Shown here: one piece after another, positions 25,232-35,045 of the stretch
Numbering within the stretch: the first letter of the stretch is position 1
Layout: every line of letters starts with the position of its first letter
DNA from: Loktanella sp.
Lineage (GTDB): Bacteria; Pseudomonadota; Alphaproteobacteria; Rhodobacterales; Rhodobacteraceae
DNA length: 64,000 bases
Direction: 5' to 3'
Assembly (NCBI GenBank): GCA_017390475.1
Contig: JAFPBO010000014.1
Location: forward strand, 92,026 to 156,025
The notes under the pieces: model-generated
Database searches by the model: none
What the model saw: only the letters and a program-made list of their open reading frames with translations
Told to the model about the DNA's origin: nothing
Translations under genes and position numbers: made by a program

Positions 25232-26859
25232 CTTATTTTCTGGGTGTTGACGTCGGCACCGGCAGTGCGCGTGCGGGGGTGTTTGATACGTCAGGTTGCT
25301 TGCTGGGCACGGCGGCGCAGGCGATCACGACCTATCGGCCGCGGTCGGGTTTTGCGCAGCAAAGTGCGGCGCAGATCTGGGCGGCGGTTGCGAAAGCGGT
25401 GCGTGGCGCTGTTGCCGATGCCAAAGTGGATGCCACTCAAATCAGCGGTATCGGCTTTGATGCGACCTGTTCGCTCGTGGTCAGTACCGCGCAGGGCGAT
25501 CCGGTCTCGGTCGACCCGGACGGGGCGCCAGATCAGGATGTCATCTTGTGGATGGATCACCGCGCATTGGGGGATGCAGAGGCGATCAACGCCATCGGTG
25601 GCGCGCCGCTGCAATATGTCGGCGGCAAGATCTCGCCAGAGATGGAATTGCCCAAACTGCGTTGGCTGAAACGCGAAAAGCCGGAGGCCTGGGCCAGCGC
25701 TGGCGCATTTTTCGATCTGCCCGACTGGCTGGTGCATCGCGCGACCGGCAACGAGACGCGGTCACTGTGTTCGATGGTCTGCAAATGGACCTATCTGGGC
25801 CATAAGGGCCTGCAGGGCGAAGGCTGGGACGATGGTTTTCTGACCGCTATTGGCCTGGAAGACCTGACAGATGGCAACCACGGCCGCATTGGTGCAAGCC
25901 TGGCCGCGCCTGGTCAAAGCTGCGGCGGGCTGACGGATGCCGCAGCACAAGAGCTGGGTCTGCGCCCCGGCACGCCTGTCGCGGCGAGCCTGATTGACGC
26001 CCATGCCGGTGCCTTGGGCACGTTGGGTGTCGGGTTGGCGCCGGGCGCGGCGCTTGACGGACGGCTGGCGGTGATTGCGGGCACATCGACCTGCCATATT
26101 GCGCTGACACGCGATCCGGTTTTTGTGCCCGGCATCTGGGGGCCCTATTTCGGGGTGGTGACAGATCAGCTCTGGGCGCTGGAAGGCGGGCAATCGGCTG
26201 CCGGGGCGCTGCTGGATCATGTGATCGCGCGGCATGCTGACTCTGCCGCGCTGCTTCAGCAGGCCCAGGCGCAGGGCTGCCGGGTGACCGATCTGATCGA
26301 GGCGCATCTGGCGCAGATGGCTGATGAAACCGCAACCCTGACGCAAAACCGGCATGTGCAGCCGGATTTCCATGGCAATCGGTCGCCGCGCGCAGAACCC
26401 TGGCGCAAAGGCGGCGTTGCGGGGCTGACGCTGGACAGCGGGATGGACGATCTGGCGCTGGACTATCTGGCCACGTTGCAGGCGCTGGCCTATGGCACCC
26501 GCCATATCCTGCAGGCGATGCGGGATCAGGGCGTGGTGATCGACACGCTGGTGGTCAGCGGCGGGCTGGCGCGCAACGCGCTTTACCTGCGCGAACATGC
26601 CGATGCGACAGGCTGCAATGTCGTCGTGCCGGATCAGGACGAACCGGTGCTGCTGGGCTGCGCCATGCTGGGCGCTGTGGCCGCAGGCGCGCAAGCCGAT
26701 CTGCCAGCCGCCATGGCGGCCATGTCGGGTGCGGGTGCAGTGATTGCCCCGCGCGGCGGTGCCATCGCCGCCTATCACGACCGAAAATACAATGTGATGC
26801 TGCGCATGCAGGACGATTACGCCGCCTATGTGGCGATCATGAAAGGGAGTGACCAATGA
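25228..26859 (+). CDS. FGGY-family carbohydrate kinase (D-ribulokinase-like)
   Basis: The 543-residue protein starts with [17 protein letters not shown], the phosphate-1 loop of the FGGY fold. It has ILWMDHRA, a marker of ribulokinase/YDR109C-like members, and the C-terminal phosphate-2/adenosine block [25 protein letters not shown] kinases phosphorylate ketoses or polyols. The sequence looks closer to pentulose kinases than to RhaB. It overlaps the rhamnosidase and the isomerase by ATGA on both sides, so all three are translationally coupled. Substrate could be a pentulose or a 6-deoxyketose. Confidence 0.87.
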   Translation: MTYFLGVDVGTGSARAGVFDTSGCLLGTAAQAITTYRPRSGFAQQSAAQIWAAVAKAVRGAVADAKVDATQISGIGFDATCSLVVSTAQGDPVSVDPDGAPDQDVILWMDHRALGDAEAINAIGGAPLQYVGGKISPEMELPKLRWLKREKPEAWASAGAFFDLPDWLVHRATGNETRSLCSMVCKWTYLGHKGLQGEGWDDGFLTAIGLEDLTDGNHGRIGASLAAPGQSCGGLTDAAAQELGLRPGTPVAASLIDAHAGALGTLGVGLAPGAALDGRLAVIAGTSTCHIALTRDPVFVPGIWGPYFGVVTDQLWALEGGQSAAGALLDHVIARHADSAALLQQAQAQGCRVTDLIEAHLAQMADETATLTQNRHVQPDFHGNRSPRAEPWRKGGVAGLTLDSGMDDLALDYLATLQALAYGTRHILQAMRDQGVVIDTLVVSGGLARNALYLREHADATGCNVVVPDQDEPVLLGCAMLGAVAAGAQADLPAAMAAMSGAGAVIAPRGGAIAAYHDRKYNVMLRMQDDYAAYVAIMKGSDQ

Positions 26860-28436
26860 CCACCATCCATCTTGTCGCCAGCGGCGACCTGCGTGAAAGC
26901 GCCAATATCCAATGCTGGCCTGCGCAAAAGGCCATGGAAGGCAAGCTGATCTCTGTCTTCGCCGAAATGGGCCATGATCTGATCCGCGCGCATCCGGTCA
27001 AGCCGCAGGGCCATGGCTTTATCGCCTCGCAACGCGAAGGGATGGATATCTTCGCCGGGATCGAGCCCGACGCGCCCTTGGTCGTTGCCGAGGCCGTGTG
27101 GCAATATTCCCATCACGTCCTACCCGGCCTGACCACCCATCGCGGCCCGATCCTGACGGTGGCGAATTGGTCAGGGCAATGGCCCGGACTGGTGGGCATG
27201 CTGAACCTCAACGGCTCCCTGACCAAGGCCGGGGTGAACTACGCGACGCTCTGGTCGGAAACCTTTGACGACGGGTTTTTCCGTGACGGGCTGGCCGAAT
27301 GGCTCCGCGACGGCACGGTGACCCATGATGCCAGCCATGTCGCCGCTTTCGACGCGGCAATTCCGGCAGAGGATGCCGCGATCATCGCCGCCATCAAGGA
27401 CGATCTGCAAAGCCGCAAGACCATTCTGGGTGTCTTCGACGAAGGCTGCATGGGCATGTATAATGCCATCATCCCCGATGAATTGCTGATGCCGATGGGC
27501 GTGTTCAAGGAACGGCTGTCGCAATCCGCGCTGTACCACGCGACCAAGGCGGTGCCCGAGGAGGAGGCGCGCGCCGTCTATGACTGGCTCTGCGCCCGCG
27601 GTCTGACCTTTCACCTGGGCAGCGATCACGCGACGGAACTGACCGAAGCGCAGGTGCTGGACCAATGCCGCATGTATATCGCCGCCGTGCGGATGGCCGA
27701 TGAATTCGGCTGCGAGGCGATCGGTATCCAGTATCAGCAAGGGCTGAAAGACCTGCTGCCCGCCTCCGATCTGGTCGAAGGCATGCTGAACAATGACGAC
27801 CGCCCCGATGTCACCGGCGCTGACGGCACCGTCATCCGAGCCGGTCAGGCCATCGTGCATTTCAACGAGGTTGATGAATGCGCCGCTCTGGACGGGGTCC
27901 TGACCAATCGCCTGCATCGCGCGATGGGGCAGCCGGTGGAAAATACCCTACATGATCTGCGCTGGGGCGGCGTGCCCGAAGGAGGCGATGATTTTGTCTG
28001 GCTGTTCGAAATCTCCGGCGCGGTGCCGCCTGCGCATAATACCGGTGGCTGGGCCGGGTCGGAAAGCCTGCGCCAGCCTGCAATGTTCTTCCCTGCGGGC
28101 GGTGGCAGCCTGAAAGGGATCGCCAAACCCGGCGAGATTATCTGGAGCCGGATCTACCTGCAGGATGGCGCGCTGCACATGGATATCGGACGCGGACAGG
28201 CGGTTGCATTGTCCGACGCCGAAGTCGCCCGCAGGTCGGCTGACACGACGCCGGAATGGCCGATCATGAATGCTGTGCTGACCGGCGTGACCCGCGATCA
28301 GATGATGGCCCGCCACAAGGCCAACCACATCCAGATCGCCTATGCCACATCCCCAGAAACCGCCGACCGCGCCATGACCGCAAAGGCAGCACTGGCCAAA
28401 TCACTCGGAATAAACGTCTGGAAATGCGGCGGGTGA
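26856..28436 (+). CDS. L-fucose/L-arabinose isomerase-like protein
   Basis: This 526-residue protein belongs to the FucI/AraA-like fold. Recognisable parts are [61 protein letters not shown] and [18 protein letters not shown]. These enzymes use Mn2+ to convert an aldose to a ketose. The protein is not RhaA-like despite the neighbouring rhamnosidase. It ends the plus-strand operon, convergent with the ABC operon 39 nt away. The pairing with an FGGY kinase implies aldose to ketose to ketose-phosphate. Confidence 0.8.
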   Translation: MTTIHLVASGDLRESANIQCWPAQKAMEGKLISVFAEMGHDLIRAHPVKPQGHGFIASQREGMDIFAGIEPDAPLVVAEAVWQYSHHVLPGLTTHRGPILTVANWSGQWPGLVGMLNLNGSLTKAGVNYATLWSETFDDGFFRDGLAEWLRDGTVTHDASHVAAFDAAIPAEDAAIIAAIKDDLQSRKTILGVFDEGCMGMYNAIIPDELLMPMGVFKERLSQSALYHATKAVPEEEARAVYDWLCARGLTFHLGSDHATELTEAQVLDQCRMYIAAVRMADEFGCEAIGIQYQQGLKDLLPASDLVEGMLNNDDRPDVTGADGTVIRAGQAIVHFNEVDECAALDGVLTNRLHRAMGQPVENTLHDLRWGGVPEGGDDFVWLFEISGAVPPAHNTGGWAGSESLRQPAMFFPAGGGSLKGIAKPGEIIWSRIYLQDGALHMDIGRGQAVALSDAEVARRSADTTPEWPIMNAVLTGVTRDQMMARHKANHIQIAYATSPETADRAMTAKAALAKSLGINVWKCGG

Positions 28437-28475
28437 CGACGGATAATCTGTATCGCCGGGGGCGGCCTGACCAGC

Positions 28476-29567
28476 TTAATGCACCGCCTTGCGCTGGGTG
28501 GCATCATCGGCGAAAAGATGGGCCTGCGCGGCATCAAAGCGCAGGCCGATCTCGGTGCCTGGCGCAAGGATACGGTCCTCCGCTAGGGCGGCGATGACCT
28601 TTTCCCCATCTTTCAGCATCACCTCGACCACGGTCTCGGCCCCCAGCCTTTCGGTCAGCGCGACCTTGCCGTGCAACATGCCCTCTGACGGCGCGACAGG
28701 ATGCAGATACTGGGGCCGAATGCCCAGAACGCCCCGACCACCGACAGACAGCGCCCTGCCCTTATGCGCGACCTTGATTGGCTGCATTGCCGCATTCTCG
28801 ACCGTGGCCAGTTCGGATTCCATCTCTGTCAGTTTCACATCAATGAAATTCATCGAAGGTGCGCCCAGAAACCCTGCGACGAACAGGTTATCGGGGGCGT
28901 GATACAGATCCATCGGTGTGCCGACCTGCATCACCAGACCGTCCTTGAGCACGACGATCTTGTCGGCCAGTGTCATCGCCTCGACCTGATCATGGGTGAC
29001 ATAGATCATCGACGCGCCAAGCGATTGGTGCAGTTTGCCGATCTCCATGCGCATATCCATCCGCAAGGCCGCGTCGAGATTGGACAAGGGTTCGTCAAAA
29101 AGGAATACTTTCGGATCGCGCACAATCGCCCGGCCGATGGCAACGCGCTGCCGCTGCCCACCTGATAGCTGGCTGGGTTTGCGATCCATCAGATGTTCCA
29201 TCTGCAGGATGCGCGCGGCTTCGGCCACCTTGGCTGCGGCTTCTGCCTTGGGGGTCTTGTTGATGGTCAGACCGAATGCCACGTTTTCGCGCACGGTCAT
29301 ATGCGGAAAGATCGCGTAGGTCTGGAACACCATGGCGATTCCGCGATCCTTGGGCTGGCGGTCATTCATCCGCACGCCGTCGATTTCAAGATCGCCGTCC
29401 GTGATATCCTCCAGCCCCGCGATCATCCGCAGCAAGGTGGATTTGCCACAGCCGGACGGGCCGACGAAAACAACGAATTCGCCATCCGCAATGTCGATGT
29501 CGACGCCCTTGATGACGTCGACCGCGCCGAATGACTTGCGCACATTGCGCAAACTGACTTGTGCCAT
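28476..29567 (-). CDS. Sugar ABC transporter ATP-binding protein (UgpC/MsmK/MalK type)
   Basis: The 363-residue protein has Walker A GPSGCGKST (36-44), LSGGQRQR, Walker B FLFDEPLSNLDA, the D-loop/H-loop YVTHDQVEAMTLADKI, and a C-terminal TOBE region (VLGIRPQYLHPVAP). That is the MalK/UgpC layout for CUT1 importers. It is the last gene of the lacI-led operon, 6 nt behind the hydrolase. A regulatory C-terminal domain of normal length is present. Confidence 0.93.
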   Translation of the reverse strand: MAQVSLRNVRKSFGAVDVIKGVDIDIADGEFVVFVGPSGCGKSTLLRMIAGLEDITDGDLEIDGVRMNDRQPKDRGIAMVFQTYAIFPHMTVRENVAFGLTINKTPKAEAAAKVAEAARILQMEHLMDRKPSQLSGGQRQRVAIGRAIVRDPKVFLFDEPLSNLDAALRMDMRMEIGKLHQSLGASMIYVTHDQVEAMTLADKIVVLKDGLVMQVGTPMDLYHAPDNLFVAGFLGAPSMNFIDVKLTEMESELATVENAAMQPIKVAHKGRALSVGGRGVLGIRPQYLHPVAPSEGMLHGKVALTERLGAETVVEVMLKDGEKVIAALAEDRILAPGTEIGLRFDAAQAHLFADDATQRKAVH

Positions 29568-29573
29568 GTTTCT

Positions 29574-30593
29574 CTACTCCGCTGCTTGTGACAGGCGCTG
29601 GACAGACAGTGTGCCATCCGGGGCGATGACAATCGGTTCGGGGTCCATCACATAGCCCTTGAAACTGTCCTTGCCGCTGTCGGCAAAGCCCATGATAACC
29701 AGCCCTTCGCCACCATGATGCGCCGTGTCGCAGATCCTTGCGGCATAGCGACGGCACGGCAGATCACCGTCCAGAAAGCCGGGCGCGACCCGCCATGGCC
29801 CGCGCGGGCTGTCCCCCATCAGGTAATGCGAGCCTGTCACGGGTCCGCCCGGCGTGGCGGCTGCACGCACCTGCGAGAAATGATCAGCGGCCGTGCAGAA
29901 CAGGCAATACCATTGGCCGTTCACCGCAAAGACCTGCGGCACCTCAAGCTGCCCGTAATCACCGACAAAGACCGGCGGTTGCAGGGTCCATGTGTAAAGG
30001 TCAGGCGAGGTGGCAAAACCGATGGCACCGCCTGCATTCGGTTCTGCAATGCCGGGGGCGCGCGCGGTGAAATACATCAGCCAGCCGTCACCGTCGGGGT
30101 CACGCATGACCCATGGGTCGCGCATCGCACGGTCATGCCAGTGGCCGATGGCATGATCCTTCTCATAGAACTCAGCATTCGGCCCCGCCAGATCAAGACA
30201 GAAACCGGCATCCTGCCCAGCCGTTTCGACCCGTTCCCATCTATGCAGGTCCGTCGATGTGGCATGTCCGATCCGCTGGTACATGCCCCGCTCTGCCGAT
30301 CCGCCGCCGGTGTAGAACAGATGCCATAGCCCGTCATCGCCGCGCAGCGTCGACCCGGTCCACGTCGTTGTATCGTCAAAAGCGGGCCCGCTTTCGGTCG
30401 GAGCAAGGCAGGTGCCGAGATGATCCCAACTGACCAGGTCATCACTGACCGCATGGCCTTGGGATACATTGAAATGACGCAGATCAGGATCGCCGAGCGA
30501 TTTAGGCGCTTTGAGGTAATAGCCGTGCCAGCGGGTTCCGTCATGCAGATACCAGCTATCCCAGATCCAGTGCGTGTCGAGTGCGAGTGTCAT
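29574..30593 (-). CDS. GH32/GH68-like five-bladed beta-propeller glycoside hydrolase
   Basis: The 339-residue protein shows a clan-J-like triad: WDSW near the N-terminus (D12, nucleophile position), AMRDPW (RDP at 158-160, transition-state stabiliser) and LEVPQVF (E217, acid/base position where GH32 has an ECP motif). WTGSTLRGDDGLWHLFYTG and RIGHATSTDLHRWERV are typical propeller repeats. No signal peptide is present, so it acts on imported sugar. AGGA supports the ATG at 30593. A fructosyl or related glycoside is a reasonable substrate, but GH43-type activity cannot be excluded. Confidence 0.8.
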   Translation of the reverse strand: MTLALDTHWIWDSWYLHDGTRWHGYYLKAPKSLGDPDLRHFNVSQGHAVSDDLVSWDHLGTCLAPTESGPAFDDTTTWTGSTLRGDDGLWHLFYTGGGSAERGMYQRIGHATSTDLHRWERVETAGQDAGFCLDLAGPNAEFYEKDHAIGHWHDRAMRDPWVMRDPDGDGWLMYFTARAPGIAEPNAGGAIGFATSPDLYTWTLQPPVFVGDYGQLEVPQVFAVNGQWYCLFCTAADHFSQVRAAATPGGPVTGSHYLMGDSPRGPWRVAPGFLDGDLPCRRYAARICDTAHHGGEGLVIMGFADSGKDSFKGYVMDPEPIVIAPDGTLSVQRLSQAAE

Positions 30594-30616
30594 CGTGTCT
30601 TCCTGTAGGTGAGTGG

Positions 30617-31498
30617 TCAGCCCTTGACGCCGGTTGAGGCGATCGAGGCAATGAATGCGCGTTGCATGTAAAGATAGAAGGCCAGCACAGGGACGGTGAT
30701 CATGCTGAGATAGGCCATGATCTCTCCCCATGCGCGGTTGAGTTGAAAGAAATATTGCAGACCGACCATCACGGGCCGGTAACTCTCTTGCTGAACAACC
30801 ATCAGCGGCCAGAGATACTGGTTATACATGATCAGAAACTTGAGAATTGCGGCCGTCGCCAGAACCGGACCGGCCAGCGGCATGACGATCCGGCGATAGA
30901 TGGTCCAGGATGACGCCCCTTCGACACGAGCCGCCTCGATCAATTCGCCCGGCAGGTCTTTGAAATACTGCACGAACAGAAAGATCGTCAGCCCGTCCGC
31001 GATCCATGGGATGATCTGGACCCGATAGGTGTTGAGCCAGCCAATCTGGAACCCGTCCAGCCCGATCCAAGGCAGGTTGGCCGCAATAAGCAAAAGCGGA
31101 ATCGCGATTGTCTCGAACGGCACGATCAGCGTGGCGACGATGATCGCAAGCAACAGCTTGCGGCCCCGCCAGCGCAGAAACACAAAGGAAAACGCCGCAA
31201 GCGAACAGACGAACAGGGACAACAGCACGGTCACGCCTGTCACAAGGACCGAGTTGAACACGAAAAGCCCGACCGGCGCCCGCGCAAAGGCGGCGGCGTA
31301 ATTGTCCAAAGAGATATCGCCCACCGGCAGAAATGCCCGCAAACTTGCGGTATCCGCCAGCAGTTGTGCATCTGGCTTGAACGATGACACCACCATGAAC
31401 ACCAGCGGGAACAAAAAGATGACTGCGATCAGCGACAGCACCGTATATCGCACGGCAAGCCGCAGGCCGGAATTATCGGGGCTAATGGTGGCCATCAT
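30617..31498 (-). CDS. Sugar ABC transporter permease (MalG/UgpE type)
   Basis: The 293-residue protein has six predicted helices. It opens with VRYTVLSLIAVIFLFPLVFMVVSSFKP and carries the coupling loop ELIEAARVEGASSWTIYRRIVMPLAGPVLAT, the EAA motif of CUT1 permeases. The ATG at 31498 overlaps the MalF-type stop as ATGA; a second ATG at 31495 is possible. It works with the MalF-type partner and the UgpC-like ATPase. Confidence 0.94.
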   Translation of the reverse strand: MMATISPDNSGLRLAVRYTVLSLIAVIFLFPLVFMVVSSFKPDAQLLADTASLRAFLPVGDISLDNYAAAFARAPVGLFVFNSVLVTGVTVLLSLFVCSLAAFSFVFLRWRGRKLLLAIIVATLIVPFETIAIPLLLIAANLPWIGLDGFQIGWLNTYRVQIIPWIADGLTIFLFVQYFKDLPGELIEAARVEGASSWTIYRRIVMPLAGPVLATAAILKFLIMYNQYLWPLMVVQQESYRPVMVGLQYFFQLNRAWGEIMAYLSMITVPVLAFYLYMQRAFIASIASTGVKG

Positions 31499-32577
31499 GT
31501 CTTCTCCCGTGTGAGAAAGCCCTGAATCAGGCTGATTGTCAGGACGAGCAGGAACAGCAGCACCGAAATCGTTGACCCGCCGGAAATGTCCTGCCGCCCA
31601 TATCCGCGTTCGACGGCCTGAAAGACGATGGTCTGCGTGCTGTCGCGCGGGCCACCATTGGTCATCACGTCGATCTGCGCGAACAGCGCAAAGGCCTGCA
31701 TGGTGATGACGATCAGGATCAGCACCGCAGTATTGCGCAATCCCGGCCAGGTGACATAGCGAAACGTCTGTGCTTTCGATGCACCCTCAATGGCCGCTGC
31801 CTCATAGAGCGTGGGCGAAATCGTCTGCAAGCCCGACAGCCAGATCACCATGTGAAAGCCGACAGCTTGCCAGATCGACATGACCATGATCGCGCCCAGC
31901 GCCGTGGACGGGTCGCCCAGCCAGTCATGCCCTTCGAACCAGCCAAAAGTCAGGGCCGACAGCATATTGTTCAGCAATCCGTTGTTGCCGTCATAAATGA
32001 ACCGCCACAACAGCGAGACCACCACAATCGACACGACGACCGGCATGAAATAGACCGCGCGGTAAAAGCTGATCCCGCGCAGCCGCTGATTGATCAGCAA
32101 GGCAAGCCCAAGGGCCAGCGTCGCCTGCACCGGCGCAACGATGATCACAAACAGCAGTGTGTTGACCAGCGCCTTCATGAAGACCACGTCGCGCGCCAGC
32201 ACGATGGTCCGCGCCTCATCGCTACGTTCCCAGGAAAACCATTCGCGCATGCCAGCAAGATTGGCAAAATCGGGATTGCCCCGGATGATTGTGCGCAGGC
32301 GCGGATATTCGGGCGCACCGGCCGCGTTGCGGATGATCTCACCCTCATCGTCACGCTCGGGCTGGATCGTGGTCACGCCAACGCCAAGCAACCGGCTGTA
32401 ATTGGCCATTCCGATGAATTGCGTCGGGTTTGGCGAAATCAGCCGCTGATTGGTAAACGACAGGGCAATCGCAAAGAAGAACGGCAGGATGATGAAAATT
32501 GCGATCAGGCCGAAACCCGGCAGCGCCATCGCCCATCCTGCGGCGGTATTGGTCGTCAATTTGCTGGCGCGTGCCAT
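31495..32577 (-). CDS. Sugar ABC transporter permease (MalF/UgpA type)
   Basis: The 360-residue protein has six helices (for example WAMALPGFGLIAIFIILPFFFAIALSF) and the coupling loop TLYEAAAIEGASKAQTFRYVTWPGLRNTAVLI. An insertion of about 80 residues between helices 1 and 2 (GVGVTTIQPERDDEGEII) is a large periplasmic loop of the kind seen in MalF-type subunits. I prefer the ATG at 32577 because GGGGG precedes it; the ATG at 32598 has no ribosome site. A strong hairpin separates it from the binding-protein gene. Confidence 0.92.
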   Translation of the reverse strand: MARASKLTTNTAAGWAMALPGFGLIAIFIILPFFFAIALSFTNQRLISPNPTQFIGMANYSRLLGVGVTTIQPERDDEGEIIRNAAGAPEYPRLRTIIRGNPDFANLAGMREWFSWERSDEARTIVLARDVVFMKALVNTLLFVIIVAPVQATLALGLALLINQRLRGISFYRAVYFMPVVVSIVVVSLLWRFIYDGNNGLLNNMLSALTFGWFEGHDWLGDPSTALGAIMVMSIWQAVGFHMVIWLSGLQTISPTLYEAAAIEGASKAQTFRYVTWPGLRNTAVLILIVITMQAFALFAQIDVMTNGGPRDSTQTIVFQAVERGYGRQDISGGSTISVLLFLLVLTISLIQGFLTREKT

Positions 32578-32616
32578 GGTCGGCCCCCGTTCAGTCATGC
32601 ATCTGTGGTTGAAGAA

Positions 32617-32642
32617 GGCCCCGCCACCAAAGGCGCGGGGCC
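32617..32642 (-). terminator. Strong intra-operon hairpin behind the sugar-binding protein gene
   Basis: GGCCCCGC (32617-32624) pairs with GCGGGGCC (32635-32642) around a short loop, directly after the binding-protein stop. There is no T run in the reading direction. Such hairpins usually stabilise the binding-protein mRNA or partly terminate, giving more binding protein than permease. Confidence 0.6.
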
Positions 32643-32651
32643 TCGGGCGCT

Positions 32652-33902
32652 TTAGTTATAGCCGTTATTGCGCTGGATATCGGTGTCGATCTCGTCCACC
32701 GCCGCATCAAGCGTATCGGCAACATCGGCACCATTGGCGATATCGGCCAGCGCTTTTTCGAATACCTTGGCCGCAACCACATATCCGGGCGTTACAGGCC
32801 GCAGCGTGCCTTGCGCTGCCGACAGATCAAAGAACACGGCCATTGGCGCGCCTTCGCTGTAATATTGCGTCATCTCTGCTGCTGTCGGCGTCGCCGGGAT
32901 CAGGCCGATACCATCAGAGAATGCGGCGAGATATTCATCCTGCAACGCAAATTCGATAAAGGCAGAAGCACCTTCAGGATGGTCGGATGTGGCCGAGACA
33001 CCGAATTGCCAGCTTGCGGCACCGATCTTTGGGCCATGACCAAAATCGGGCGCAGGCAGGAACAATGTATCTTCAAATGCCAGCAGCGTATTCAGCGCCA
33101 TCCAGTTTCCAGTCCAACTGAAAGCAAAACGGCCATCGGTAAATCCGGTATCCAGATCGGCTGGGTCCTGGCTGGTACCGGGCGCATAGCCTGCTTCGAA
33201 AAGCCCCTGCCACCATTCGCCAAATGCCATCGCCTCATCGCCGTTCAACACGCCTTCGGCTGTCTGATAGGTCTCACGGTCAATGATATCGCCGCCAAAA
33301 GACTGCAGGAAGGGACTGAACGCATAGGGATACCATTCACCCGCATCCGCCATCCCGAGATTGATTGCATATTCGTAATTGCCACTCTGCTTGGCCGCCT
33401 CAAGTGCGGCGTTGAATTCGTCGCCCGTCCAGGGATCGTCCAGCGTTGGGGTGCGCAGACCAAGTTCGTCCAGAATGGACTGCCGGGTCACCAGGGCAAC
33501 AGCGGCATCCCAGAAGCCGACAGAATACAGCTGATCATTGTAATAGCCCTTCGTGCCTGGCAGAAAATCAGCGATCACGTCTTCATCAATCAGAAGCGGC
33601 TGCATATAGCCAGCCCAGGCCCAGTTCGGCATGACCGGTCCGTCCACATCCATGATGTCTGGCAAATTGCCCGCAAGCGCGGCAGCTATGACGCTGTCGT
33701 TATAGGCACCTTGCGGAAAGCTTTCGAGCGACACGACATAATCGGACTGGCTCGCGTTGAAATCGCTGACGATACCGTTGATGATTTCGCTTTCCACGAC
33801 ATTGCCGGCACCATGGTACCACATCGACAAAGGCGTCTGCGCCGATACCGCAGTGCCGGATAGCAAGGCAACGATGCTTGCGCTCAGTGTAACTGTTTTC
33901 AT
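32652..33902 (-). CDS. Sugar ABC transporter solute-binding protein (CUT1, family 1)
   Basis: The 416-residue periplasmic protein has a signal peptide (MKTVTLSASIVALLSGTAVSA). It has the family-1 pattern LSMWYHGAGNVVESEIINGIVSDFNASQSDY near the N-terminus, and AGNLPDIMDVDGPVMPNWAWAGYMQPL and FTDGRFAFSWTGNWMALNTL later. The ATG at 33902 overlaps the lacI stop as ATGA, and AGGGAGAGAGACC gives a strong ribosome site. The sugar is unknown. The GH32-like hydrolase in the operon suggests a di- or oligosaccharide. Confidence 0.93.
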   Translation of the reverse strand: MKTVTLSASIVALLSGTAVSAQTPLSMWYHGAGNVVESEIINGIVSDFNASQSDYVVSLESFPQGAYNDSVIAAALAGNLPDIMDVDGPVMPNWAWAGYMQPLLIDEDVIADFLPGTKGYYNDQLYSVGFWDAAVALVTRQSILDELGLRTPTLDDPWTGDEFNAALEAAKQSGNYEYAINLGMADAGEWYPYAFSPFLQSFGGDIIDRETYQTAEGVLNGDEAMAFGEWWQGLFEAGYAPGTSQDPADLDTGFTDGRFAFSWTGNWMALNTLLAFEDTLFLPAPDFGHGPKIGAASWQFGVSATSDHPEGASAFIEFALQDEYLAAFSDGIGLIPATPTAAEMTQYYSEGAPMAVFFDLSAAQGTLRPVTPGYVVAAKVFEKALADIANGADVADTLDAAVDEIDTDIQRNNGYN

Positions 33903-34987
33903 GGTCTCTCTCTCCCTTGGGTTTTGAAATCTACGACAGGCGTTCTGCTCAGCACGGATTCGCGCCATGCGACCGGCCCAGCGACGCGTGTTGGTGCCGC
34001 ATCCGCGCCCTCCTCCGGGCCGGATTCGATCAGCGACAACAATCGTTCGGCCGCCCTTGCACCGATTGCGGCGTAGGGCAGTTCGACCGTGGTCAGCGGC
34101 GGATAAAGCGTTTCTGCAATGATCCGGTGGTCATCAAAGCCCGCAACAGAAACATCCTGCGGCACCTGCAGCCCGCGCGAACGCAGAATACCGTAAACCC
34201 GCATCGCCATTGCGTCGTTGCCGCAGCACAATACTGTCGGCGGTTCCGGCAGCGACATCAGCCGGTCAATTGCATCCCACAACAGCTTGCTGCCCAGCTT
34301 GGCGTCATCAATATAGGCCAGCACCACGAGGGCCGGATCAAAAGCAATGTCCGCCTCGGCCAAGGCACTGCGATAGCCTTCGGTGCGCAACTGCGTCGCA
34401 ACCATCTGGCGGCCCAGTGTCAGGTAACCGATCCGCCGGTGACCCGCCCGGATCAGCCGTTCAACCAGCATGTGCTGACCGCGCCGGTCGTCGGGTACGA
34501 TTGCTGGCGTACCCGCGTCGTCGAAACAATTGGCAAGCACCAGCGGGAACCCTTTTGGCACCAGCGGCAAAGCAACGCGCTGGTGAAAATCAGCGGCATA
34601 AATCAGCCCCTGCACGCGATGTTCCAGAAAGGTCTGCACCAGCGGCGCAACCTGATCGGACTGGCCGCCAGTATCTGCAATCATGACGGTCATACCGCTT
34701 GATGCTATGCCACGCTGGACAGCTTGCACGATGACCAGATCGGGCAGGCCGTGGCTGGCAGGCTGATCCGATGTCTGAGAGATGGCGCCGGTGATCAGCC
34801 CGATCAGCCCAGAGCGGTTTGATCGCATCATCCGCGCCGCTGTCGAAGGCACAAAGTCAAGCTTGGCAATCGCGGCCTCGACCTTTTCGCGGGTTGCGGC
34901 CTTGACCGGCGCGTCGCGGTTCAGCACGCGGCTCACGGTCTTGGCCGAGACCCCAGCCACACGTGCGACATCATATATTGTAGCCAT
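33899..34987 (-). CDS. LacI-family transcriptional regulator
   Basis: The 362-residue repressor begins with the LacI helix-turn-helix and hinge (MATIYDVARVAGVSAKTVSR, then VKAATREKVEAAIAKLDFVPSTAARMM). A periplasmic-binding-protein-like sensor domain follows, with FDDAGTPAIVPDDRRGQHMLVERLIRAGHRRIGYL and DVSVAGFDDHRIIAETLYPPLTTVELP. The ATG at 34987 has a GGGAGGGGGAGGG ribosome region. The gene leads the sugar ABC operon. Two abutting palindromes upstream are likely its own operators, so it probably represses itself and the whole operon until the sugar binds. Confidence 0.94.
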   Translation of the reverse strand: MATIYDVARVAGVSAKTVSRVLNRDAPVKAATREKVEAAIAKLDFVPSTAARMMRSNRSGLIGLITGAISQTSDQPASHGLPDLVIVQAVQRGIASSGMTVMIADTGGQSDQVAPLVQTFLEHRVQGLIYAADFHQRVALPLVPKGFPLVLANCFDDAGTPAIVPDDRRGQHMLVERLIRAGHRRIGYLTLGRQMVATQLRTEGYRSALAEADIAFDPALVVLAYIDDAKLGSKLLWDAIDRLMSLPEPPTVLCCGNDAMAMRVYGILRSRGLQVPQDVSVAGFDDHRIIAETLYPPLTTVELPYAAIGARAAERLLSLIESGPEEGADAAPTRVAGPVAWRESVLSRTPVVDFKTQGRERP

Positions 34988-35045
34988 GATCCCTCCCCCT
35001 CCCATCCAGAGGCATCGCAAGGCAATCCGCCTGTGCAAAACCTAC

